Positions 55,146 to 64,000 of a DNA stretch of 64,000 nt are shown piece by piece. The stretch covers positions 61,520,019-61,584,018 of the forward strand of contig OZ007571.1 in assembly GCA_963931925.1 (NCBI GenBank). The letters are read 5' to 3'. A model generated the notes under the pieces. It did no database searches. It was not told the DNA's origin and saw only the letters and a list, made by a program, of their open reading frames with translations. Positions within the stretch are counted from its first letter, which is position 1, and each line of letters starts with the position of its first letter. Both the position numbers and the translations under genes were made by a program. The DNA comes from Onchidella celtica. Lineage: Eukaryota > Mollusca > Gastropoda > Systellommatophora > Onchidiidae.

Positions 55146-55839
55146 CAAGTACAAAAAAATTGTTCAACAGATAGCTTATGATGTAAAATGCCAAGGTCCC
55201 CTGCCCTAACAACAACCAAACACTAGTTATGTCACATGGGCCAAGCAGAAAAGACCAAGAGTGATTTGGGTGGAAATAAGGGTTTTTGGTTGGTTATTAT
55301 TCCTTTGTATTTCTTATTAGTGTTCAAAAAATGTTTTTCATGAATATTTTAATGCCTGAATTAGTTACATATGATTCTGTATGACCAAATCCAACAATAG
55401 TTGAAAACAAGCTTTTGAGAAAAACCCAACAAACTGAAGGTAGATCAACTGTCATGGAGAATGGCTCACATGGGTGAGTGACAAAAGTGAGGCAACCAAT
55501 AGGCCATGAATAAACTCAGATTGATCATCAACTAACTAGTACAAAGCACACTGTTTGTCTCACTGCCGGGGAAGGTCAAGGTCATGAAACTTGAGAATTT
55601 ATGGTAAATCCAGTAAAGGCTATTATCACTTTGACATTATGTCACAAATGGCAAATGTTCATGTAGGGTCTCTGCATTTAACAGATGTTTATCATATTTA
55701 TGGGGTTCACATAGACATACTTTACAGTATGAGCTTTTTCCTGTTAGATTTTAGATATTAGATTTTTAACTTCACTTTTATTTGAGCTTGATGAGGGCTG
55801 AAGACTAGCCCAAAGTGAAATCATGGAAAAACTGTGAAA

Positions 55840-55895
55840 GGCGCAAAGTGGCCGTTATCGTGTCGATGCGCCATTAAACCCAAACTCAAACTCTC
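55840..55895 (+). repeat. Dispersed repeat end immediately upstream of TSP1 exon 15
   Basis: GCGCAAAGTGGCCGTTATCG followed by CGCCATTAAACCCAAACTC is the 3' end of the family seen at 11405-11525 (reversed) and 51918-51983. The preceding GGGCTGAAGACTAGCCCAAA also resembles 59988-60010. It ends 18 bases before the exon, next to the polypyrimidine tract. Confidence 0.65.
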
Positions 55896-55913
55896 ATTTT
55901 TTTTCTACTTTAG

Positions 55914-56078
55914 AGGATGGTTTGTGGATGCTATGGTCTACCTGGACTGAATGCTCAGTGACTTGTGGGGGTGGAGAACAGTCACGTGACCGAGAATGTA
56001 ACGGAACGTTGTACGGTGGAAAGTATTGCGAGGGAGACCACAATCAAACAAGAGAGTGTAACATTCATCATTGTCCTG
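55914..56078 (+). CDS. Exon: TSP1 repeat 15
   Basis: 165 nt, acceptor TTTCTACTTTAG, donor GTCAGT. Its opening base pair AG makes the split codon encode Glu (EDGLW) where other repeats have Val (VDGxW). [39 protein letters not shown]. Sequons NGT and NQT. Confidence 0.88.
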
Positions 56079-56087
56079 GTCAGTTGA

Positions 56088-57180
56088 ATCGTTCTACATG
56101 CATGCTATTTCTGTTTTTTTCAGTAACTCTCATTCATTTACATTAGCGACTCAAAACAAAGATTGTGTCATTCTAAAACTCAGATACCTGTTATTAAATG
56201 ATGTCTCAGCCATTTGGTATTACAAGAAAAATGTTTGAAGCTTCAGTTTCTTGAGCAACACTCTGCACGCATACCATTATTTTTATTCAACTCTCATTCA
56301 TTTCTATTTCAATCAGTGGCTTAAGACAAGAATTGTGTCAAGTTAAACACAATTGCCTGTTGTGAAATGACATCTGATTTTGTGCGACCAAAAAATAAGT
56401 TTGAAACTTCTGTTTCTTGAGCAGCACTCTACGTGCATGCTATTATTTTTCTTCAACTTCCATTCATTTCTATTTCCTTAAGCTCCTCAAAACATAGATA
56501 TCTGTCATTAAATGAGATCTGTCCTATTTAATAGCACAAAATAAGTTTGAAATTTCAATTTCTTAAGCAGCGTTCTAAATGCGAACCATCTTTCTTGAAA
56601 CCTCATTCATTTTATCAGTGCCTTAGAACAAATATTTTATGTTTTCTGTCAAGCCAAATTATAGTGCAAATGAACATTGTTACAGGAGATTTAATTTATT
56701 GAGCAGTAAAAAAAAAATGCAAGTTTCAAATTTCAGTTCCTTTTGCATTATTCTCCATGCATGCTAACGATTTTATCGTCTTCTAATTCCCATGGATGTT
56801 TGTCAAAGGCTCAGAGGAAATAATTATGATTTATGTCGAGCTGACATGCAACTTCCATTGCCATCATAAAATGACAAGTAACTTATTGCATGCAAAATGC
56901 AGTTTGAATTTTAAGTATCTGCGGCGGTATGGCATTGTTCTACTTGCCTAGTATCCTTTTCTCTCTTTTTTTGTAAATCTTTCTTATTTCTATCAAGTAT
57001 TAAAGTAAATCTGTTATATGTCCAGCTAAAGCAGAGTAGTCTATTATAAAATGTCATAATTACACAACAGAATTGGGACCAGTGTCTGTAGAAACAATCT
57101 GTCTTTCTTACTATGTTTTGCATGCATGCCTCTTCTGCTTAGATTTAAATTTGAATAATATTTCACATGTAGATTAGCAG
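56088..57180 (+). repeat. Intronic satellite-like array, period about 165-180 bp
   Basis: Landmarks recur in order: TCTACATGCATGCTATT (56092), CTGCACGCATACCATT (56263), CTACGTGCATGCTATT (56429), CTAAATGCGAACCATC (56572), CTCCATGCATGCTAAC (56751), CTACTTGCCTAGTATC (56938), with CTCATTCATTTCTATTT and TTAAATGATxTCTG between them. About six degraded units. Confidence 0.75.
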
Positions 57181-58633
57181 TATTGCAGAATAATCGACTG
57201 TTTTACGTTTGATAGCAGTGACAACATTGCTTTATGCTTGGATTAGTTTAGTTGCACTTTTATATTTGGCCATGTTCCAGTGTAATTTCTTTATTTCCTG
57301 ATTTTTATGAGTGTCAGTTTTATATATTTGCATCAATGGAAACTCATGAAAATTGATCATTGCTTGAAAAAAAAATTTTTTTTTAAATTCAGGGGCTTAG
57401 TTCTGTATCATGCCAAAGTCACAAAAAGCGGAAGTGGAGAAATTGAGCATAGATATCTTTTATATTTGTTACAACTCTGGAAACCTCAGCTCTTTCAAGT
57501 TTATCTCACTCTAATAATAACAGTCCTGGCTTAAAGTTGCTTTGCACTGAAGACAGTGTTCTCACTGATCTATTTGTTTGTTTCAGAGTCCAGGTGGTTT
57601 TACGCATGGTATAGGACTGATCCTTTCAATTGATTGACTTTTATATAGGCTGTTGTTACCTGTGCGTATGTACCCCAAGCGTTTTGCTCTAGAGACGCTT
57701 ATTAATATGTATATATACCCATCCCTAACCCCATCCTTGTCCTCAACCCTGAATCTTAGTGAATCCCTAACCCTGTCCCTCACCCTTCCAACCAAAAATG
57801 GGAGGAAAGCGAAAAGAAAATCTGAAAGAATAATTAAGACTGTCACTAGGAGTATTTCACGGGGAGCTCTCTAGCTCTGGAGTAACAAAAGGCTTTAAAA
57901 TAAGTACCCCTAGCACAAAATACTTGGAGTATGTACGTGCAGGTAACAACAATCTTCGATATTACACAAAGGAATTATTGCCGTAATTTTACGGATTATA
58001 TTAAATGACTAGTACAATTGTTGTCTGATATAAATCACAATGTAAATAATGTACAGTATAATATAATCAATATACATAAATTTTTTTTTAGTCTCTTACA
58101 TTGAAACACATCACACACACTTTTCAGAAAATTTATTGTAGATAAAGATGCTCATGGGAATGTCTTCCTTTTTATACCAGCACAACTTTGGCAGGATATA
58201 GACTGAGGAAATCTGTAAGGCTATGCAAGTTCAGGATAATCCTGACAAATGAATGAAATACAAAAATGAGAAATAAATAGTTTCTGATCTCACTTGGGAT
58301 TTACGTTATAGTTGCACACGGAATAGCTGTTAACGTTGATTCCTCAGTCTCAGATAACAGCTAAACTAACAAAGGGAGGTAACACTGCTCAATTAGAAAA
58401 ACATAATAAAATGACATAGAATGTCATTAACTGGTTACATTTTTGAAACAAGAATTGTCCTAAAGCTTATTTAAACTGATGTTTAGATCAGTTGGTTGTA
58501 TATTCACAAGGCAAGTACACAAATTTAAGTGTAACTTTGCTCAATTAGAAAGATCATAATCACGTATTTTGTAAATTGATACAATGTTGAAGTAAGAAAT
58601 TGTTCACAATGTTTTGTCTTGTATTTGGATCAG
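57181..58633. other. Intron sequence with degenerate CCCTAACC tract
   Basis: 57714-57792 has irregular CCCTAACCC and CCCTGTCCCT words, loosely telomere-like but not a tandem array. No exon recognised. Confidence 0.45.
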
Positions 58634-58798
58634 TTGACGGCATATTCAGTGACTGGGCTGACTGGAGTGAGTGCACTTTGACCTGTGGCTCAGGCACGCA
58701 GTGGAAAAACAGGTCCTGTATTGGACCTTTTCATGGTGGCAAGGAATGCGAAGGGGACTTTAATGTCACCCAAAACTGTAACGAGCATCCATGTCCAA
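58634..58798 (+). CDS. Exon: TSP1 repeat 16
   Basis: 165 nt, acceptor TTTGGATCAG, donor GTAAGA. FSDWADWSECTLTCGSG, QWKNRSC, GPFHGGKEC, CNEHPCP. Phe for the first Trp. Sequons NRS and NVT. Confidence 0.9.
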
Positions 58799-59695
58799 GT
58801 AAGAACATGTTGGACTAATATGTGGATTAAGAATTTAGCACTTCTTTGATCCATCTCATTGTTCTCTGAGTATTCAACACATCGTAACTGCTGCACGCTA
58901 ATGGCATACGTCATTTTTTAAACTTTTGAGATATTAAAAAAAAAAAAAGTACGTCTTTTGTGTAATTTGGTGACTTACGCTATTATAATTCTTTTGGATT
59001 ATTACATTTTCTTATTGGTGCAGTTCTTTTTCTATAATATTGTCTGATAGCCCTCATGCTCAGGAAGGCAGTGAACTCTCAGTTGCCTTTTGGCATAAGT
59101 CTAATATTCGCCATTATTGTAGATCAGTGGCAGCATTCTTTCTTTCTTCTTTTCTTCAACCCACAAGCCTGTTTGTAAGTCATGAATACTGAACATTCAG
59201 TGTCATCCAAATATTATGCATTTGTCCTTGCTTCAATTCCATCGGTGCATCTGATTTGTGGAAACTCTCCCTTGTGGCACCATGCCTTCAGTCCTCTCTC
59301 CTCCCAAATTTCCATTATATCATCACTGCTCTATGACAGTGTCTTGTGTCAGACTTATGCCACTTGGCAACTAACGGTTCATTGCATTCCTGGGCATAAA
59401 TGCTATCAGAGAGTGTTATAGAAAAAGAAATGCTTCAGTAGGAAAATGCCATAATCCAAAAGAATAATAATGCTGTAAGTCATCAAATGGCAGGAAAAGA
59501 AAAAAATACAAATAGAAAACCGCATTTTTTAATATGAGTAAGTAAAAATCACTGTTTGTAGGTTTGTGGCTGTCTTGGAGTTCTTGGCATTAATTTTGTA
59601 ACTGGCTTTTATTTTTATAAGATTTGTGCATGATGACTGCATTTAACATCTTTATTGATAGTATGAGTAACATCTCTGACCATCAATTTAATCAG
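58799..59695. other. Intron sequence, no feature
   Basis: 58903-59075 loosely resembles 19605-19830 (CATTTTTxACxxTTTTGAGA and TTTGGTGACTTA), so an old dispersed repeat is likely. No exon supported. Confidence 0.4.
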
Positions 59696-59860
59696 TTGAT
59701 GGCTACTACTCCGACTGGTCTGCTTGGGGTGAGTGCTCAGTGACCTGTGGAGGGGGGTCACAGGAGCGCAATAGGACATGCATAGAGCCACTACATGGAG
59801 GTGCCGATTGCCAGGGACCTGGTAATGAATCTCAAGCTTGTAATACACAGAACTGCCCAG
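59696..59860 (+). CDS. Exon: TSP1 repeat 17
   Basis: 165 nt, acceptor TTTAATCAG, donor [23 protein letters not shown] with Tyr for the first Trp; [23 protein letters not shown]. The EPL after the third Cys is shared only with repeat 18. Sequons NRT and NES. Confidence 0.9.
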
Positions 59861-59977
59861 GTAAGGTTCCTCTTCCAGGACTTAAGTTAAACAGATGCAC
59901 ACTGATAAAGAGTTTTGCATTGTTTTGGTGATACCAGCATTTTATCATTGTTCCTACAGACACCAGTTGAATATACC

Positions 59978-60271
59978 CTTAGAAGATGATTAGGACTGAA
60001 GGCCAGCCCAATTATTTTACAGTGAAAAAAACAATGGGGCCTGACGGTATTATAGTGAAAATGATGAATGGGCCAATGATCATCCCATTGACAAAGCAGG
60101 CATGTCATTAGTTGTGTCATGGTCTTGCAGCCAGTCGGAATGCTTGTTTCATAAAATCTATGGATCTATGCACATCAGTGGCAGATTTCTGCTGTTGTAA
60201 ATTACATCATTGCTTTTTGACCTGTGAACAAAAAGGGTAACGTCGAAAAGGCCCCCGTCTCCAAAGGCTTC
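59978..60271. repeat. Diverged copy of the 48868-49104 MITE
   Basis: Starts ACCCTTAGAAGATGATTAGG, contains GAATGCTTGTTTCATAAAAT and ends CCCGTCTCCAAAGGCTTCAT; it carries an extra 60-bp middle segment. Target duplication no longer visible. Confidence 0.65.
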
Positions 60272-61962
60272 ATAAACCAAAGGTCGTGAAGTGGACACAT
60301 GTGACTGGTGTAGTTTTGTATGTCATCTGTTTTAATTTTCAAACTTTTTCAGCCTTAGTACAGATAGAAACAGCAGAATAAAAAATTGACAATGATTTAT
60401 GCTGCGAATGTTATTCTTAATCTCAATGAGTATAATTGGAAATTAGCGTAAAAAAAAATAATCTACTCATGTGGATGGGAGTCTTGTTGAGATGTGATCT
60501 AAGCTTTGTTTCCTTTCTAGATTATGTATCAGAATTGTTCATGGGACCCTTCTGTCATAGCTTCCTAAATGGAATATTACAAAGTGAATTTCTGAAGATG
60601 AAAAGCCGTCTAAAGAAACTACATTACAACCTCATCCTCTTCATTAACTCTCACAATACGATACATTGGCTAAGCTATAAATACAGGTTTTTTCCCAAGG
60701 TTTTTAAGTCCTTTTTTTCTTCCTGAAGAGTCATGGTTACTATGAAAGTGATAGAACATTTTCTTCTTATTTGTACAAGATTTCTTTCTTTCCGTCTTTC
60801 TTTCTTTCTTTCTATCCATTTATCTTTCTATCTTTCTTTCTTTCTGTCACTTTCTCTTTCGTTTTTTCTGTTTTTCTTTCTTTCTTTTTTTGCTACACCA
60901 TATTTGAATTTTTGCATTGAGCCTCACTACAATCATACAACTTTTCTGTTTTTTATTATTATTGTTATTTGTTAAATTGCTCAGCACATACCTGCTTTTG
61001 ATAATGATTTTAAGATGAACTATTATAAACACAGCATCTATTGTTGTCTGTTTTTTGTATCTAATTCAGGTCACCTATTAGAAAGCAATTCACGCAGTAG
61101 CTGACATACATGTCACAGTAACAATATAATACTCTTGTATTCACATAGCCATATTCTTATGCTGCAGTCACAAGTTTCTTGATAGTGCTCTGAAATTGTA
61201 TAGCTGAATTTGTATCCATTTAGAAGGCCAGAATGCTTCATTTTTTGTCATGTGATTTTGCTCTACCAGTTTCAAACTTGCAGAGCTCAAACATGACTTT
61301 TCATGGCAATGTACGTTTAAATAATTTAGTTGTTTTAATAAAACTAGTTGGCTTGCTGACTTGGGGAAATACACAGATGTGATGAGTTTTGATCACCCTT
61401 ATGTAAATTAAGGCGCAGAATAAAATTGCCCATCATACCTATTAATTCTACTTGAAGAAAACGCATCCTTTTCTCCCAGCTCTAAATGTTGGAACCCGTT
61501 CTTCTGTTCAACTTAGTTGTGCCTCAAAAGGAAGGAAAATATTGAAACTAGAGCAGACTTTAAGACCTTTTAATATATGCCCATGTACACCTTTACATCT
61601 TTCTATGCGTAACATAATATTTTGTAGAATTTAAGGCTCATTTGTTAAAAAGTTTTTCATGATTACATTGGAGGCCTACCTTCCTTTATAATATGATGTG
61701 ATTCTCTAGTATTGCATCATATGAGTTGTGATAAATTGCTGACAGAATAAGAATTTCATGGCCAGAGAGGCAACAGATGGATTGTGAGTAACCCAGCGAG
61801 TTCTTTGTTTCATGAGGGTCTCAGCATGATAATGACCCTAAGACCTGATCAAGTACATTCTCTAATGTCTTGGCTTTTAATTATGTCAGGATCTTGAGAT
61901 GATTGAAAATTACAATGTATTTTAAAATCAACTGTCACCACTTTAACCACTCTGTTTTGCAG
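60272..61962. other. Intron sequence with TTTC tract
   Basis: 60779-60892 is a TTTC/TTTCT polypyrimidine microsatellite. Otherwise no gene or repeat I can support. Confidence 0.45.
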
Positions 61963-62127
61963 TTGATGGCTACTTCACGGACTGGGCGGAGTGGAGCATC
62001 TGCTCTGTGACATGTGGAGGCGGCACTCAGTGGAGAAATAGGACTTGTGTCGAACCATTATATGGTGGGCAGGCATGCCAGGGTCCTGAGAATGTTACCC
62101 AGGACTGTAACACGCAGCCTTGCCCAA
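61963..62127 (+). CDS. Exon: TSP1 repeat 18
   Basis: 165 nt, acceptor TCTGTTTTGCAG, donor [46 protein letters not shown]. Close to repeat 17 in the EPLxGG block. Sequons NRT and NVT. Confidence 0.9.
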
Positions 62128-62179
62128 GTATGTAAACTACAAGTCTCAGTCTTGGAGGATCACAGAATCTACCCACACA

Positions 62180-62335
62180 ATTATCTATCTACCCGCTTGC
62201 CTGACTACCTACCTAACTACTTATCTATCTCTAACCATCCATTCATTCATCCGTCAACTCATTTATCCATCTACCCGTTTATCGATTCATCCATCCATCC
62301 ACCCACACACCCACCCATCCATCCATCCATCTGCC
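62180..62335 (+). repeat. ATCC/ACCT tetranucleotide tract
   Basis: Imperfect CCATCCATTCATTCATCC-type array filling most of the 305-bp intron between repeats 18 and 19. An open frame that runs through the exon and this tract is not a gene of its own. Confidence 0.9.
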
Positions 62336-62432
62336 TGTTCAGACATACCTATGACAGGCTATCGCCACACCTCCACCCACAAAGCCTTTCTATTTAATAT
62401 ACATTTATTTCCATTTACTCCAACGTCCACAG

Positions 62433-62597
62433 TTGATGGTGTATGGCTAGAGTGGTCACAGTGGTCAGCCTGTAATACAACATGCGGAGGAGGACTCCAG
62501 GAGAGAGTCAGGGTTTGCCAAGAACCTCAGTTTGGTGGTAAAGCCTGCGAAGGTGTTTCTACAGAATATCTGAGCTGCAGCGAGAACCCTTGTCCCA
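62433..62597 (+). CDS. Exon: TSP1 repeat 19 (last in window)
   Basis: 165 nt, acceptor CAACGTCCACAG, donor GTAAGA. WLEWSQWSACNTTCGGG, LQERVRVC, QFGGKAC, then CSENPCP in place of the common CNxxxCP. It ends in phase 1, so at least one more exon must follow beyond 64000 or in unrecognised sequence. Confidence 0.9.
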
Positions 62598-64000
62598 GTA
62601 AGATATACTCTGACAAAACAGTATATTGGGTAGTTTACTTTCAGTTTGATCATAGAGACAATACATTATCATAGTGATAGTTTTATTGATATGCTTTAAA
62701 AGATGCTTAGATTTTCATTGTTTCATCTGTATGTCCTGCAGATACTGTTTAGTTTTCAAATGAGACTGGTGTGAAATGATTGGTATAGAAATGCACAAGA
62801 TGTCAGTTTTATAGTCACTCACAAATGCAAATAGCATAGAAAAGACGGATAAAATTAGGTTGTAATTGTGATAATTTTGCCATGTTTTATTAATTGTATG
62901 TGGATGATTATTCAGGCTGTGATGGGAATGAAACAGATTTCAGAATTTGTTTGATTATTTGTTGCATCCATCGTTCAAAATGTACATTATACAATTAATA
63001 ATTCTGTCTTTTATAAAATGTTAAATGACAATTCTTTAGGCAATGTAAGACCTATTAGAACTAATTTCACATGGTATATTTTTGAGTTTCTATTCTGTCC
63101 TGTGTGCTCTCTGTTACACCCTAGTGTGTCTTTCTTGATAGCTGTTGACTTTTGTCAATCTATTTTCAGGGAGTAATGATGTCATTTATAATTTTCAGTG
63201 GCAGATAACTAAGAAAATTTTGTTTTATTAAGTACATTTACATTCATGCTGAGTATGTGTTGTGGAATAAAGCGAAGATTTTAGAATTTTCACCTGACCT
63301 TACTTTCCAGTATCTCGGATACGAAACACCCATGCAAGCCATGCCATGTTGATCAGTTAGGGGGGTGAAATGAATAGGCATTTTGCAGGAACCTTACCTA
63401 GTTGCAATGCCCTGTAACTTAAAACCTCCATACAGTGGTCAAGAGAGTAGAGCATACCGCTTAATGGATAGAGGTTCCAGTTTTGAATCCTGTTTGGGAC
63501 AAGATCCAATCTTACTTATTTCTCACTGTGTTTTAAAAGAAAGGAGCCAAAACCTGGTCTCCGATGTAGCTTTATATTACACGGATAAGGAATGATAAAA
63601 TTGTATGTATTTGCATGCAATTGTTTCAGAAATGCCAAACAAGTTGGATTATTTCTGTAAAGTTCAAGTCAGATTGTCGACCATTTGTAATAAATGCCCA
63701 TCCTTCTTGAATCTGTCTGCCAGTTTCTCCCTTTCTCCTTTCTTTCTCTTTCTCACACACATTTACTAGTATGTTTTAGCTTGTATAATCTTGTTGAGTA
63801 GCACGTTTATTTAGTTCCAACCTGGATCAGATTTTGTTTAGTGTGCGGTTGCTTGATCGCTTAGCCAATAATTCTGCAATGCTCTTGTATAGCTTTTAGA
63901 AATTGCAAAATGCAATGCAAAATCACAATTCTGGCTTTTTTTTTTCATTTGTATGTAAGTTTCTAAAGTTGCACACAAGGAAAAGCCAAAATCTTGGCAA
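62598..64000. other. Intron sequence to window end, no feature
   Basis: 1.4 kb with no recognisable exon; a TTTC-rich patch lies near 63725. Confidence 0.45.

Larger units (their letters stand above)
18901..62597 (+). other. Gene span: EGF/TSP1/SRCR modular extracellular protein (partial both ends)
   Basis: Twenty-two plus-strand exons joined in consistent phase: EGF-like, TSP1 x2, SRCR (two exons), TSP1 x17. The EGF exon starts in phase 0; every later junction is phase 1, so modules can be added or skipped without frame change. The coding stretch seen is about 3.3 kb over 43.7 kb, with the largest intron 33499-45702 (12.2 kb). The product should be secreted or cell-surface: all domains are disulphide-rich and carry sites for C-mannosylation (WxxW), O-fucosylation (CxxS/TCG) and N-glycosylation (NxS/T). 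The signal peptide, any transmembrane segment and the stop codon are outside the recognised exons. Phase-1 TSP1 exons opening VDGxW resemble those of hemicentin- or SCO-spondin-like proteins, but the SRCR insertion is not typical of either, so I give no symbol. Confidence 0.85.

Noticed and set aside
57714..57792. Telomere-like CCCTAACC words
   Set aside because: Irregular and short; no tandem TTAGGG array.
62120..62674. 184-codon ORF ending with a TSP1 repeat
   Set aside because: It runs through intronic ATCC repeat; only 62433-62597 is exon, with splice sites at both ends.

Overview
This is a eukaryotic (metazoan) window. It is AT-rich and gene-poor, with short exons, GT-AG introns and a dense load of transposons, MITEs, SINEs and microsatellites. 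The extracellular EGF/TSP1/SRCR gene, the mix of retroelement clades (Gmr1-type Ty3/gypsy, RTE-like and CR1/L2-like LINEs, a tRNA-derived SINE) and the transposase family point to a marine invertebrate, most likely a lophotrochozoan such as a mollusc. The assignment is inferred from content, not from a species marker.

Layout. 1-6644: 3' part of a Ty3/gypsy LTR retrotransposon whose pol has integrase upstream of reverse transcriptase (Gmr1-type order). It has one long gag-pol ORF lacking RNase H and an intact-looking 3' LTR. 6646-9087: minus-strand protein-kinase gene or gene fragment, with three consecutive, phase-compatible exons. A LINE RT fossil, a MITE and tandem degenerate copies of the exon part that encodes the kinase alpha-C helix lie among them. 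9.1-18.9 kb: accessory DNA holding a tRNA-type SINE, a 419-bp MITE with an 8-bp target duplication, and a 4.64-kb DNA transposon. That transposon has 37-bp inverted repeats and a 4-bp duplication, and it sits inside an older MITE copy. It carries a decayed transposase and a small ORF with a cysteine-peptidase-like motif.

18.9-62.6 kb: the main host gene, plus strand, open at both ends of the window. It encodes a large secreted or cell-surface modular protein: an EGF-like exon, two TSP1 exons, an SRCR domain split over two exons, then 17 more TSP1 exons. All internal junctions are phase 1. Fifteen TSP1 exons are exactly 165 nt. One (26917-27044) is 128 nt, has lost its middle, and breaks the frame if included. 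I found neither the signal-peptide exon nor the 3' end.

Introns of this gene are 0.3-12.2 kb. They hold hAT-like, TTAA-flanked and other MITEs, two LINE copies in the largest intron, a second SINE copy, several minisatellites and long ATCC-type tetranucleotide tracts. No bacterial-type operon, CRISPR array, rRNA or free-standing tRNA gene was seen.
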